64,000 nucleotides of DNA from ZC4RG20 sp963702105 (GTDB lineage Bacteria; Pseudomonadota; Gammaproteobacteria; Steroidobacterales; Rariloculaceae): positions 372,001 through 436,000 of the forward strand of contig OY969712.1 in the NCBI GenBank assembly GCA_963702105.1, read 5' to 3'. Shown here one piece after another: positions 31,943 through 40,736 of the stretch. Below the pieces are notes generated by a model. It had not been told where the DNA came from. It was given only the letters and a program-made list of their open reading frames with translations, and did no database searches. The position numbers and the translations under genes were made by a program. Every line of letters begins with the position of its first letter. Position 1 is the first letter of the stretch.

Positions 31943-32919
31943 ACGCGCAGCACGATCTTGCCGAAGTGCGCGCTGTCTTCCATGACGCGGTGCGCCTCGG
32001 CGGCCTCCTCGAGCGGCAGCACCCGGTCGATGAGCGGCACGATGCGGCGTTCCGCGAACAGCGGCATGACGACGCGGCCGAACTCCGCGACGATCGCGGC
32101 CTTCTCGGCTACGGGCCGCGGCCGCAGCACGGAGCCGATGATGTGCTGGCGCTTCACGAGCAGCCTGCCCAGATTGATCGTGGCCTCGGCCCCGCCCATG
32201 ATCCCGATCAGCGAAAGCCGGCCGCCGATCCCGAGGGCCTTCATGTTGCGCTCCAGGTAGGGTGCGCCGATGTGATCGAGGATCACGTCCGCACCTGCGC
32301 CGCCGCTGAAGTCGAGCACGGCCTCGGCGAAGTCCTCGTTGCGGTAGTCGATGACGCGGTCCACGCCGAGCCCGGCTACGCGCTCGAGCTTGCCGGGCGA
32401 GGCCGTCACGGCGATGCGCGCCTTGGGCGTGAGGCAGCGGCACAGTTGGATCGCGGCCGTGTTCACGCCGCCCCCGCCGCCGTGCAGCAGCACCGTCTCG
32501 CCGTCGGCGAGGCGCGCCGTCATGAAGACATTGAGGTACGCCGTGATGTAGGTCTCGGGGATGCAAGCCGCCTCGCCGAAGCTCACGGAGTCCGGAATCC
32601 TCAGCGCGAGGCCGGCATGCGCCACGGCAAGCTCGGCGTAGCCGCCGCCCCCGAGCAGCGCGACGACGCGGTCGCCGGGCGCGAAGCCCTCGACGTCGGC
32701 CCCGATCTGCTCGACCGTGCCGGCCGCCTCGAGGCCCAGGATCTCCGACTCGCCGGCCGGCGGGGGATAGCGGCCGAGGCGCTGCATGACGTCCGGCCGA
32801 TTCACGGAGGTCGCCGCGACGCGGATCAGGATCTGCCCGGGGCCGGGGCGCGGGCTCTCCGCGTCGCCGAGCCGCATGACCTCGGGGCCGCCGAAACGCT
32901 CGAGTACTATGGCTTTCAT
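31939..32919 (-). CDS. Zinc-less quinone oxidoreductase (PIG3/Qor-like MDR)
   Basis: The 326-residue medium-chain reductase has MKAIVLERFGGPEVMRLGD, SVNRPDVMQRLGRYPPP, LGLEAAGTVEQIG and the NADPH-binding LLHGGGGGVNTAAIQL. Zinc-ligand cysteines are absent, as in quinone reductases of the TP53I3/PIG3 group. It may reduce quinones or enoyl compounds with NADPH. It is the first gene of a two-gene minus-strand operon with the CoA-ester lyase and is divergent from the aminotransferase gene. Confidence 0.9.
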   Translation of the reverse strand: MKAIVLERFGGPEVMRLGDAESPRPGPGQILIRVAATSVNRPDVMQRLGRYPPPAGESEILGLEAAGTVEQIGADVEGFAPGDRVVALLGGGGYAELAVAHAGLALRIPDSVSFGEAACIPETYITAYLNVFMTARLADGETVLLHGGGGGVNTAAIQLCRCLTPKARIAVTASPGKLERVAGLGVDRVIDYRNEDFAEAVLDFSGGAGADVILDHIGAPYLERNMKALGIGGRLSLIGIMGGAEATINLGRLLVKRQHIIGSVLRPRPVAEKAAIVAEFGRVVMPLFAERRIVPLIDRVLPLEEAAEAHRVMEDSAHFGKIVLRV

Positions 32920-32937
32920 CTGTTCGCCGTCGCGCTA

Positions 32938-32966
32938 TTGTTGCGGCCCGCGCATGTCCTTACCAT
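32938..32966 (+). promoter_or_regulatory. Candidate sigma-70 promoter for the aminotransferase gene
   Basis: TTGTTG at 32938-32943 and TACCAT at 32961-32966 are separated by 17 bases, about 100 bases before the GTG start of the aminotransferase. The match is moderate and is by eye only. Confidence 0.4.
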
Positions 32967-33064
32967 ACGCGTCCCGTGTCCGCCTTCCCGTTCGATTCAC
33001 CATAGCACATCGGCCGCGGCGCTCCGCGCCTGCGCTGGCCCGGCCGCCGCCCAGAGGAACGACC

Positions 33065-34255
33065 GTGTTTGGAACTCTGAAGCCACTGCCGCCCGACGCG
33101 ATTCTCGGCATCATGACGCTGTTCCGCGCCGATCCCGATCCGCGCAAGATCGATCTCAGCGTGGGCGTTTATCAGGACGAGAGGGGCCGTACGCCGATCC
33201 TCGATTCCGTGAAGCGGGCCGAGCGCGCCGTGCTCGAGGCCGAGGACACGAAGACCTACGTCGCCATCGCCGGCAATGCAGGCTTCAATCGCGGCATGGA
33301 AGCGCTGCTGTTCGGCGCCGGTCACCGGGCGCTCGAAGGGGGCCGTGTCAGCACGGTTCAGACCCCGGGCGGCAGCGGGGGCCTCAGCGTCGCGGGCCAT
33401 CTCGTGCAGCGGGCGAAGCCCGGCTCGCGGATTCACATCAGCGATCCCTCGTGGCCGAACCACATCCCGCTGCTGCGCCTGTCGGGCCTTGCGATCGAGA
33501 CCTATCCCTATTACGACCGCGCGGCCCACGCGATCGACTTCGAGGGCATGACCGCGGCCGTGGAGAAAATCCCGGCGGGCGATCTGCTCCTGCTGCACGG
33601 CTGTTGCCACAACCCTTGTGGAGCCGATCTATCGAAGGAGCAGTGGGGAGTCCTGGCGCAGCTTTGTGCGAAGCGGGGCATCGTGCCGTTCATCGATCTC
33701 GCCTACCAGGGTCTTAGCTCGAACCTCGACGAGGACGCTTACGGCCTGCGTCTCATGGCGGACAGCGTGCCCGAGCTCGTCGCCGTCGCCTCGTGCTCGA
33801 AGAATTTCGGCCTCTATCGCGAGCGCGTCGGCGCAGTCTGCGTCGTCGCCGCGAATGCAGAGGAGGCCAAGGGCGTCGCCTCGAACGCCGCCAACGTCGC
33901 GCGCAGCATCTACTCGATGCCCCCCGACCACGGCGCCGCGATCGTCGACCGCATCCTGCACGACGAATCGCTGCGGGCCCAATGGACCTCCGAGCTCGAG
34001 GCGATGCGCAACAGGCTGAACGGGCTCCGGCGGCTCCTCGTCGAGAAGCTCGCCGTGCGCGCCACGCCCATCGATTTCTCTTTCATCGCGAACGAGCGCG
34101 GCATGTTCTCCTTCCTCGGAATCTCGCGTGAGCAGGTCGTCGCGCTGCGCGAGCGATTCCACGTTTACATGGTCGAGTCGAGCCGCATCAACATTGCAGG
34201 GATCAACGAGGGCAACGTGGACTACGTGGCCGATTCGATCGCGGCCGTGCTCTAG
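33065..34255 (+). CDS. Aspartate/aromatic aminotransferase (class I PLP, TyrB/AspC-like)
   Basis: The 396-residue PLP enzyme has PDPRKIDLSVGVYQDERGRTPILDSV, TVQTPGGSGGL, HGCCHNPCGADL, PFIDLAYQGL, SCSKNFGLYRERVGA with the PLP lysine, and ESSRINIAGIN. GTG at 33065 is selected for the AGAGGA site six bases upstream. It transfers amino groups between aspartate or aromatic amino acids and 2-oxoglutarate in the cytosol. C-terminal SRINIAGIN with the substrate-binding Arg fits AspC/TyrB group Ia-gamma. It is monocistronic. Confidence 0.93.
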   Translation: MFGTLKPLPPDAILGIMTLFRADPDPRKIDLSVGVYQDERGRTPILDSVKRAERAVLEAEDTKTYVAIAGNAGFNRGMEALLFGAGHRALEGGRVSTVQTPGGSGGLSVAGHLVQRAKPGSRIHISDPSWPNHIPLLRLSGLAIETYPYYDRAAHAIDFEGMTAAVEKIPAGDLLLLHGCCHNPCGADLSKEQWGVLAQLCAKRGIVPFIDLAYQGLSSNLDEDAYGLRLMADSVPELVAVASCSKNFGLYRERVGAVCVVAANAEEAKGVASNAANVARSIYSMPPDHGAAIVDRILHDESLRAQWTSELEAMRNRLNGLRRLLVEKLAVRATPIDFSFIANERGMFSFLGISREQVVALRERFHVYMVESSRINIAGINEGNVDYVADSIAAVL

Positions 34256-34454
34256 CAGTGCGCGGCGCCGCGGCCGAAGCCGGGCAGCGACCGGGCAGTG
34301 GCCGGCGAAAACCGATCCGCTTGGCGCCGGCGGCCGCGGACCAGACAGGCTGAGCCTTGGATCGCGAAACCCGCGCCGCCCCGTCCGAACCGGGCGCGAA
34401 GGGCTGCGGCCCTTCCCCCGGCCCTGCGCGCTGCATGCGTTACGCGCGCCTCGA

Positions 34455-34490
34455 GCGCCTCGGATGCTTGGGGCGCCTCGGATGCCTGGG
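34455..34490. repeat. 18-bp direct repeat upstream of the MFS gene
   Basis: Two adjacent 18-bp copies starting GCGCCTCGGATGC differ at one base, and more degenerate GCGCCTCG/GCGTCTCG units continue to about 34530. The frame of the downstream MFS gene stays open through it, giving Leu-Gly-Cys-Leu-Gly-Arg repeats, but I place the start after it. The rest of 34256-34548 shows nothing further. Confidence 0.65.
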
Positions 34491-34548
34491 GCGTTTCGTG
34501 CGCCTCGCGCGTCTCGCGCGCCTGCGTCTTCCGCCGCCCTACGACCGC

Positions 34549-35700
34549 ATGGCGGCGCCGATCTACGTCCCGTCCCTGTTGATTTCGATCAGCTACCAGG
34601 GCCTTCTGATTCTGCTGCCCTTGCACGTGCTGCAGCTCGGCGCCGGCGCGGCGCTCGCGGCCTCGGTCGTCGGCCTGCGCGGGGTCGGCGTGCTGCTGTT
34701 CGACTTGCCGGCCGGGATGCTTTCGGCCCGCTTCGGCGACAAGCCGGTTCTGCTCGGCGGCCTCGGTTTGATCCTCGTCGGGATGGCGACGCTCGATCTC
34801 ACGACGGCGATCTGGGCCATCGCGGCCGCCGCCGTCGTGCTCGGGGCCGGCCAGGCGGCCTGGATGCTCGGCCGCCAGTCCTACATCTCGCAGACCTGCG
34901 CGCCGACCGAAGTCGGGCGCGCGATCTCCGTCATGGGCGGGCTGCAGCGCGCCGGCGCTTTCGTGGGACCGGCCGCCGGCGGGTTCGTCGCGGCGGCCCT
35001 CGGCTATCGGACGGCGTTCCTGATCGGGGCCCTCGCGGTTCTGTTGGCCTCGGCGTTCGTCGTCGCGTTCATCGACGTGGACGATCTCGAAGGCGGACGC
35101 CGAGCCGGTCCCTCGGCCGTCGCGCAGGTCCTTCGCAGCCACCGTAGGGAGTTCGCGACGGCCGGCTTATCGGTCTTGGCCTTGCAGCTCATGCGGGCCG
35201 GTCGGCAGCTGCTCGTGCCGTTGTTCGGCGAGGCCGCGGGGCTCGGCTCAGCGGCGATCGGTCTCGTCTATTCGCTCTCGTCGGCGCTCGACATGACGCT
35301 GTTCTATCCCGTGGGCGTGCTCGTCGATCGGCGCGGCCGCAAGTGGAGCGCGGTGCCGAGCATGACCCTGTTTGCCGTGGGGCTCGCGCTGCTGCCCCTG
35401 GTGCACGGCTTCCGGAGCCTGCTCGGCGTCGCCCTGCTGCTCGGCCTCGCGAACGGCCTCGGCACGGGCATCGTCATGATCATGGGCGCGGACATCGCGC
35501 GCCGCAGCGAGCATCGGGCGCAGTTCCTCGGGGTTTGGCGGCTCATCGGCGACCTCGGGCTCAGCGTCGCGCCGCTGCTCACGGGCGTGCTCATCGACGC
35601 CTCGGGGCTCGCGCTCGCGAGCCTCGCCGTCGCGGGTCTCGGGCTCGCGGGCGTCTCGATCATGGTGCTGCTCGTCCGTGAGACCCTGCCCGGCGAGTAG
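34549..35700 (+). CDS. Major facilitator superfamily transporter
   Basis: The protein has 383 residues from the ATG at 34549 and about twelve hydrophobic segments. The loop 2-3 motif GMLSARFGDKPVLLGG and the loop 8-9 copy GVLVDRRGRKWSAVPS are typical of MFS drug or metabolite exporters. The frame is open back to 34357 through Leu/Arg repeats. Those would put a basic non-membrane extension before helix 1, so the later start is preferred but not proven. The substrate is unknown. The pattern is closest to the YajR/multidrug-like MFS_1 group. Confidence 0.83.
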   Translation: MAAPIYVPSLLISISYQGLLILLPLHVLQLGAGAALAASVVGLRGVGVLLFDLPAGMLSARFGDKPVLLGGLGLILVGMATLDLTTAIWAIAAAAVVLGAGQAAWMLGRQSYISQTCAPTEVGRAISVMGGLQRAGAFVGPAAGGFVAAALGYRTAFLIGALAVLLASAFVVAFIDVDDLEGGRRAGPSAVAQVLRSHRREFATAGLSVLALQLMRAGRQLLVPLFGEAAGLGSAAIGLVYSLSSALDMTLFYPVGVLVDRRGRKWSAVPSMTLFAVGLALLPLVHGFRSLLGVALLLGLANGLGTGIVMIMGADIARRSEHRAQFLGVWRLIGDLGLSVAPLLTGVLIDASGLALASLAVAGLGLAGVSIMVLLVRETLPGE

Positions 35701-35852
35701 GTGAAGCCGCCGGCGCACGACCACAGGCGTGCCCGGCTGCCGGGCGCTGCGGGCGACCGCAAGCCGCGGCCGCGCCGGCAGGCGGCGTCGCCGGCAGACG
35801 GCCGCGCCCGCTGGCGGCGTCGCCGTCGGGCGGCGCCCGCACCGGGGCCTGC

Positions 35853-35870
35853 TAGAATTGTGCGCGAGGA
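35853..35870 (+). promoter_or_regulatory. Possible -10 element and ribosome-binding site of galD
   Basis: TAGAAT at 35853-35858 resembles a -10 box and GAGGAG at 35865-35870 is a strong ribosome-binding site seven bases before the ATG at 35878. No convincing -35 lies upstream, so only the ribosome-binding site is firm. Confidence 0.4.
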
Positions 35871-35877
35871 GTGAACC

Positions 35878-36966
35878 ATGCAGACATCGATTCCGAGCTT
35901 TCTCATGCGGGGCGGTAGCTCAAAAGGTCTGTATTTCCGCAAGACGGATCTGCCGGCGGACCCCGAGCTGCGTGACCGCGTGCTCGTCGCGGCCATGGGT
36001 GCCGACAAGCGGCAGATCGACGCCGCAGGCGGCGCGCATCCGCTCACGAGCAAGGTGGCGATCGTCTCGCGATCCGAGGACGGCGCGGCCGACGTCGACT
36101 ACCTGTTCGCCCAGGTCGTCGTCGGCGAAGGCCGCGTCGATACGACGCCGAACTGCGGCAATATGCTCGCCGCGGTCGGGCCGTTCGCAATCGAGACCGG
36201 GCTCGTCGAGGCGCAAGACGGCGAAACGCGGGTCCGTGTGCGCATGCTGAACAGCAACAACCTCTGCGAGCTCATCGTGCAGACGCCCGGCAGGCGGGTG
36301 AGCTACGAGGGCGACGCACGCATCGACGGCGTCCCCGGCACGTCCGCGCCCGTGATCTGCAATTACCTCGACGTTGCAGGCTCGATCTGCGGCAGTCTGT
36401 TGCCGACCGGCAGCGTCGTGGACGAGGTGGACGGCGTGCGCGTGACCTGTATCGACAACGGCATGCCCGTCGTCATGCTGCGCGCGCAGGATTTCGACCG
36501 TAGCGGCTACGAGACGCCGGCCGAGCTCGACGGCGACACGGAGCTCAAACGGCGCATCGAGTCGATCCGCCTGCAGATCGGGCCGCGCATGAACCTCGGC
36601 GACGTCGCGAGCAAGGTCGTGCCGAAGATGAGCCTCATCGCCCCGCCGCGCTCGGGCGGCCACGTCTCGACCCGGACGTTCATCCCGCACGACTGCCACG
36701 CGGCCATCGGCGTGCTCGGCGCCGTCTCGGTCGCGACGGCCTGCATCCTGCCGGGCTCGGTGACCGAAGGCATCGCCAAGGTGCCGCCGGGCAGGACGAA
36801 GCACATGTCCGTCGAGCATCCATCGGGGGAGTTTTCGGTCACGCTCGAGGTCGGCGGGACGCCGGATCAGCCCGTGGTCGAGAAGGCCGGGCTGCTGCGT
36901 ACCGCACGGCTGATCTTCAAGGGCGAGGTGCAGATTCCGAGCGCGGTCTGGGACGGCCGCAGGTAG
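35878..36966 (+). CDS. galD: 4-oxalomesaconate tautomerase (PrpF superfamily)
   Basis: The 362-residue protein matches Pseudomonas GalD throughout: IPSFLMRGGSSKGLYF with Lys16, LTSKVAIV, DVDYLFAQVVVGEGRVD, NCGNMLAAVGPFA with Cys93, VTCIDNGMPVV, LGDVASKVVPKM and VEHPSGEFSV. GalD interconverts keto and enol tautomers of 4-oxalomesaconate after gallate cleavage or in the protocatechuate 4,5-pathway. LigC, LigI and LigAB genes in the same window support this over the propionate enzyme PrpF. The next gene on the same strand is across the aldehyde dehydrogenase, so it is probably transcribed alone. Confidence 0.9.
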   Translation: MQTSIPSFLMRGGSSKGLYFRKTDLPADPELRDRVLVAAMGADKRQIDAAGGAHPLTSKVAIVSRSEDGAADVDYLFAQVVVGEGRVDTTPNCGNMLAAVGPFAIETGLVEAQDGETRVRVRMLNSNNLCELIVQTPGRRVSYEGDARIDGVPGTSAPVICNYLDVAGSICGSLLPTGSVVDEVDGVRVTCIDNGMPVVMLRAQDFDRSGYETPAELDGDTELKRRIESIRLQIGPRMNLGDVASKVVPKMSLIAPPRSGGHVSTRTFIPHDCHAAIGVLGAVSVATACILPGSVTEGIAKVPPGRTKHMSVEHPSGEFSVTLEVGGTPDQPVVEKAGLLRTARLIFKGEVQIPSAVWDGRR

Positions 36967-36974
36967 CGTAGCGA

Positions 36975-36998
36975 GGGGGCGCGCCCCGATGCGCCCCC
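36975..36998. terminator. GC hairpin between convergent galD and aldehyde dehydrogenase genes
   Basis: GGGGGCGC and GCGCCCCC form a perfect 8-bp stem with an 8-nt loop, nine bases after the galD stop. There is no T tract on either side, so termination efficiency is uncertain, but position and symmetry suit a shared terminator. Confidence 0.55.
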
Positions 36999-37092
36999 GT
37001 CGGCGCGAGGCGTCCCCGTCGCGCCTCTCGGCGGCGTCGCATGGCGCCTGCCTCGCTGCGCAGACGCCCGCCGCGCGGCACGAGCCGCCCCG

Positions 37093-38529
37093 CTATTTCG
37101 CGACGCTGATGACCTCGGGCTCCATGTAGCCCTTGAGCCCCACGATCGAATACTGCCGCCCGAGGCCCGACTCCTTGGCGCCCCCGAAAGGCACGAAGGC
37201 CGACGTCGCGCGGTGTTGGTTGACCCAGGCCGTTCCGACCTCGAGCCGCGCCGCGATCTTCTTGCCGCGCTCGGGATCGCTCGTCCATACCGAGCCGCTG
37301 AGGCCGTAGCGCGTGTCGTTCGCGCGCGCAATCGCGTCCTCGAGATCGGCATATTTCAGGATCGGCACGACGGGTCCGAACTGCTCTTCCTGCACGAGGC
37401 GGCTGTGCTCGTCGATGTCGGTCACGAGCGTCGGCGGGATGAAATACCCGTCACCCTCGGGCACCTCGCCGCCGACGAGGATCTTCGCGCCGCTGCGCTT
37501 CGTGTCCTCGATGATGTCGCGGACCTTGTCGTACTGCATCTTGTTCTGCAGCGGCCCGAGCTGTGTTTCGGGATCGAGTCCGTTGCCGACCTTCGCGTTC
37601 CTGGCCTCCTCGACGAGCGCCGCGCAGAGCGCGTCGTACACCTTCTCGTGCGCGTAGATGCGTTTGATGGCCATGCAGACCTGCCCGCTGTTCACGAAGG
37701 CCGCGAAGAACACCTTCTTGGCGATGGCCTTCGGGTCCACGTCGTCGAGGATGATGGCCGGATCGTTGCCGCCGAGCTCGAGCGTGACGCGCTTCAGCGT
37801 CCCGGCAGCGCTGGCGGCCACCTTTTTGCCCGTCGCGACCGAGCCCGTGAAGGAGATTTTGTCGATGCCCCCGTGCTCCGTCATCCACCGACCGAGCTCG
37901 TCGCCCCCGGCCAGCACGTTGACGACGCCGGCAGGGAAGATGTCTTTGAGCAGCTCCCCGAGCTTGAGCGTCGTGAGCGGCGTGTAGGGCGAAGGCTTGA
38001 GGATCACGGTGTTGCCCGTGTACAGCGCCGAGACGAGCGGTCCGAGCGCGAGGTTCACGGGGGCGTTCCAGGGCGTGATGATGCCGACGACGCCGAGCGG
38101 ACGGTAATGCAGCTCGATGTGCCGCTGCGCGTCGTCGACGAGCGTCTCCACCGGGACATCGATGCTGACCATGCCCTCGGACTGACCCGCGCCGCGGTCG
38201 ATTTCCGCGATCGACTGCGAGAGCGGCTTGCCTTGCTCGCGCGTCAGCAGCTCGCCGAGCTCCTTCTGGTGCTCGCGCAGCGCCGCGGCGAGGCGCTTCA
38301 CGAGGCCGGCCCGGTGCTCGTAGGACGTCTCGCGCCACGCCTTGAACGCCTGGCGGGCGGCACGAACGGCTTCGTCGAGCTCGGCGCGGCCGGCGGCGGG
38401 GCAGCGCGCGAAGACGGCGCCGAGCGCCGGATCGATGACGTCGAGCGTAGCGCTGCCCTCGCGGAGCCGGCCGTCGATGAGCAGCGCGAAGTCGTTACGA
38501 AGCTCGAGGTTGCTTGCTCTTTCGGCCAT
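37093..38529 (-). CDS. NAD(P)+-dependent aldehyde dehydrogenase
   Basis: The 478-residue ALDH has the fold's signatures: GIITPWNAPVNLALGP, ILKPSPYTP, FTGSVATGKKV, general-base Glu in VTLELGGNDP, catalytic Cys in NSGQVCMAIKR, EEQFGPVVP and PFGGAKESGLGRQYS. ATG at 38529 is chosen because GGAGGT lies ten bases upstream. It converts an aldehyde to its acid in the cytosol. Placement between galD and ligC suggests an aromatic aldehyde in the vanillin/protocatechuate route, but motif-level data do not fix the substrate. It is divergent from ligC. Confidence 0.9.
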   Translation of the reverse strand: MAERASNLELRNDFALLIDGRLREGSATLDVIDPALGAVFARCPAAGRAELDEAVRAARQAFKAWRETSYEHRAGLVKRLAAALREHQKELGELLTREQGKPLSQSIAEIDRGAGQSEGMVSIDVPVETLVDDAQRHIELHYRPLGVVGIITPWNAPVNLALGPLVSALYTGNTVILKPSPYTPLTTLKLGELLKDIFPAGVVNVLAGGDELGRWMTEHGGIDKISFTGSVATGKKVAASAAGTLKRVTLELGGNDPAIILDDVDPKAIAKKVFFAAFVNSGQVCMAIKRIYAHEKVYDALCAALVEEARNAKVGNGLDPETQLGPLQNKMQYDKVRDIIEDTKRSGAKILVGGEVPEGDGYFIPPTLVTDIDEHSRLVQEEQFGPVVPILKYADLEDAIARANDTRYGLSGSVWTSDPERGKKIAARLEVGTAWVNQHRATSAFVPFGGAKESGLGRQYSIVGLKGYMEPEVISVAK

Positions 38530-38631
38530 AGGTGTCGTCACCTCCGTTGCGCGTGTGCTTGGAAGCGGCGTCGCCCTCGGGGATGCGCGCCGAGACCGGC
38601 GGCGGCTTGCGGCCGGCCGGCCTATCTGAAG

Positions 38632-38667
38632 TAGAATTCATGATACACGATCGATCCCGAAGGGATC
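38632..38667. promoter_or_regulatory. Divergent ALDH/ligC region: -10-like box and small palindrome
   Basis: In the 234-base divergent spacer, TAGAAT at 38632-38637 could be a -10 for ligC, though TTGCGG at 38607 lies 19 bases away. GATCCC-GAA-GGGATC at 38653-38667 is a perfect 6-bp inverted repeat just downstream and could be an operator. No regulator gene is adjacent. Confidence 0.35.
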
Positions 38668-38763
38668 TCCCGTCCACGAAAGAGCGGCTCTCTTGCACGA
38701 GCCGAGAGCGCCGTGCGCGAGGATGGGGACCCTTTCTTTTTCCGCTGATTGGGAGGAAGGCTC

Positions 38764-39705
38764 ATGAAGATTGTCGTCGTCGGGCAGGGCGCATTCGGAC
38801 GCAAGCATCTCGACGGACTCAAGAACATTCCGGATGTCGAAGTCGTGAGCCTGGCCGGAGGCAGCCCGGATACGACCGAGAAGGTCGCCAAGCAGTACGG
38901 CATTCCTCATTGGACGACGGATCTCTCGGAAGCGCTCTCGCGGCCGGGCGTGGAGGCCGCAATCATCACGTCGCCGACGCAGATTCATGCCCGGCAGGCC
39001 GTCGAGGTCATGAGGGCCGGCAAGCACGTCGAGGTCGAGATTCCCATCGCCGACAACCTGGCCGACGCCGAGCAGATCGAGAAGGTCAGGAAGGAGACCG
39101 GGCTCGTGGCCATGGCCGGCCATACCCGCAGGTTCAATCCCTCTCATCAATGGGTGCACAACAAGATCAAGGCGGGCGAGCTCAAGCTGCAGCAGCTCGT
39201 CGTGCAGACGTTCTTCTTCCGGCGCGAGAACAAGAACCTCGAAGGCAAGCCGCGCAGCTGGGTCGACCATCTGCTGTGGCACCATGCCTGCCATACGGTC
39301 GATCTCTTTCACTACCAGACCCGCGAGACGGCCTCCGAGGTCTTTGCATTGGAAGGTCCGCACCATCCCGAGCTCGGCATCGCGATGGACATGAGCATAG
39401 GGATGAAGACGCCCAAGGGCGCCATCTGCACTCTCGCGCTTTCGTTCAACAACAACGGGCCTCAGGGCACGTTCTTCCGCTACATCTGCGACAACGGCAC
39501 GTACGTCGCCCGCTACGATGATCTCTTCGACGGCCACGACCAGCCCATCGATCTCACCGGGGTGGCCGTCTCGAACAACGGCATCGAGCTGCAGGACCGC
39601 GAGTTCGTCGCGGCGATCCGGGAAGGCCGCGAGCCCAACTCGAGTGTGCAGCAGGTCATGCCCGCGATGCGCACGCTCGATCGTCTCGAGAAGTGTTTCG
39701 AATGA
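38764..39705 (+). CDS. ligC: 4-carboxy-2-hydroxymuconate-6-semialdehyde dehydrogenase
   Basis: The 313-residue Gfo/Idh/MocA protein is very similar to Sphingobium LigC: VGQGAFGRKHLDGLKNI, SPTQIHARQAV, GHTRRFNPSHQWVHNKI, PRSWVDHLLWHHACHTVDLF, HPELGIAMDMSI, GTFFRYICDNGTYVARYDDL and NGIELQDREFVAAIREGREPNSSV. It oxidises the ring-fission product of protocatechuate 4,5-dioxygenase (hemiacetal form) to 2-pyrone-4,6-dicarboxylate with NADP+. The ATG at 38764 has GGGAGGAAGG upstream. ligI follows 49 bases later on the same strand, giving the next step of the pathway. Confidence 0.95.
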   Translation: MKIVVVGQGAFGRKHLDGLKNIPDVEVVSLAGGSPDTTEKVAKQYGIPHWTTDLSEALSRPGVEAAIITSPTQIHARQAVEVMRAGKHVEVEIPIADNLADAEQIEKVRKETGLVAMAGHTRRFNPSHQWVHNKIKAGELKLQQLVVQTFFFRRENKNLEGKPRSWVDHLLWHHACHTVDLFHYQTRETASEVFALEGPHHPELGIAMDMSIGMKTPKGAICTLALSFNNNGPQGTFFRYICDNGTYVARYDDLFDGHDQPIDLTGVAVSNNGIELQDREFVAAIREGREPNSSVQQVMPAMRTLDRLEKCFE

Positions 39706-39754
39706 CCGTCTCGGCCTGAGCCGCATCGAGGCGAGAAGAGGTATCGAGGGAACG

Positions 39755-40636
39755 ATGACAACGAAGGAAATTCCGGTTTGCATGGCGCCCGATCCGAACA
39801 CCCGGACGCCGAACTACAGGCCGCCGGCGAATGCCTGCGATGCGCACTGCCACATTTTCGGTCCGGCGCATAAGTACCCATACGCGCCGGACCGAAGCTA
39901 CACGCCGCCGGACGCGCCGCTCGAGAGGTTCCAGGCGCTGCAGAAGACGCTGGGCCTCACCCGCGCCGTGCTCGTCAACGCGAGCTGCCACGGCAGCGAC
40001 AACACCGTGATCCTCGACGCGATCGCGCAGAGCGAAGGGCGCTACCGCGGCGTCGCGAACGTCGAGGAGTCCATCACGGACCGCGAGCTCGAGATCCTGA
40101 ATGAAGGCGGAATCCGCGGCATCCGCTTCAATTTCGTGCAGCACTTGGGCGGTACGCCGGACCTCGCCGTTTTCCATCGGCTAGTGGAGCGCGTGAAGCC
40201 GCTCGGCTGGCATGTCGTGCTGCACTTCGACGCGAAGGACCTGCTCGACTTCGAAGAGATGCTGCGTAAGCTGCCCGTGCCCTTCGTCATCGATCATATG
40301 GGGCGCGTGCCGACCAAGGACGGGCTCGAGCAGACGCCCTTCAAGATCCTTCTGAACGTCGCGCGCATGGAGAACTGCTGGGTCAAGATTTGCGGCGCCG
40401 AGCGCATTTCCTCTGCGGGGCCGCCGTTCACGGACGCCGTGCCGTTCGCGCAGGCGCTGCTCGAAGTGCAGTCCGACCGGATCCTCTGGGGCACCGACTG
40501 GCCGCATCCGAACATCAAGAAGCACATGCCGAACGACGGCGACCTCGTCGATCTGATCCCGCTCATGATGCCGGAGGCGGCGCTGCAGAGGAAGGTGCTC
40601 GTCGAGAATCCCGAGCGGCTCTACGGGTTTAGGTGA
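39755..40636 (+). CDS. ligI: 2-pyrone-4,6-dicarboxylate lactonase
   Basis: The 293-residue amidohydrolase-superfamily enzyme has ACDAHCHIFGPAHKYPY, VLVNASCHGSDNTVILDAI, GIRGIRFNF, PVPFVIDHMGRVP, and WGTDWPHPNIKKHMPNDGDLVDLIP, which match LigI. It hydrolyses 2-pyrone-4,6-dicarboxylate to 4-oxalomesaconate/4-carboxy-2-hydroxymuconate, the substrate pool of GalD. ATG at 39755 follows GAGGGAACG. Together with ligC it forms a two-gene operon ended by a REP-like palindrome nine bases after the stop. Confidence 0.95.
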   Translation: MTTKEIPVCMAPDPNTRTPNYRPPANACDAHCHIFGPAHKYPYAPDRSYTPPDAPLERFQALQKTLGLTRAVLVNASCHGSDNTVILDAIAQSEGRYRGVANVEESITDRELEILNEGGIRGIRFNFVQHLGGTPDLAVFHRLVERVKPLGWHVVLHFDAKDLLDFEEMLRKLPVPFVIDHMGRVPTKDGLEQTPFKILLNVARMENCWVKICGAERISSAGPPFTDAVPFAQALLEVQSDRILWGTDWPHPNIKKHMPNDGDLVDLIPLMMPEAALQRKVLVENPERLYGFR

Positions 40637-40644
40637 TTCGAGAT

Positions 40645-40673
40645 CCGAAAAAGGGCTCTGACCCCTTTTTCGG
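40645..40673. repeat. REP-like single palindrome after ligI
   Basis: The core GGGCTCTGACCCC at 40653-40665 is flanked by A and T runs and then CCG/CGG. In this orientation a T tract follows the stem downstream of ligI, so it can act as its terminator. Confidence 0.8.
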
Positions 40674-40736
40674 CGTGAATATTTCGGCCGCGGCCTCCGT
40701 ATCAGGGGTATCGAAAAGACTCCGAGGAGAACGGCT

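Noticed and set aside
34357..34548. N-terminal extension of the MFS protein with Leu-Gly-Cys-Leu-Gly-Arg repeats
   Set aside because: It starts at a TTG without a ribosome-binding site, encodes an Arg-rich repeat and would precede membrane helix 1 abnormally.
35878..36966. PrpF, the methylcitrate-cycle isomerase
   Set aside because: No prpB, prpC or acnD is present, sequence features match GalD more closely, and lig genes surround it.
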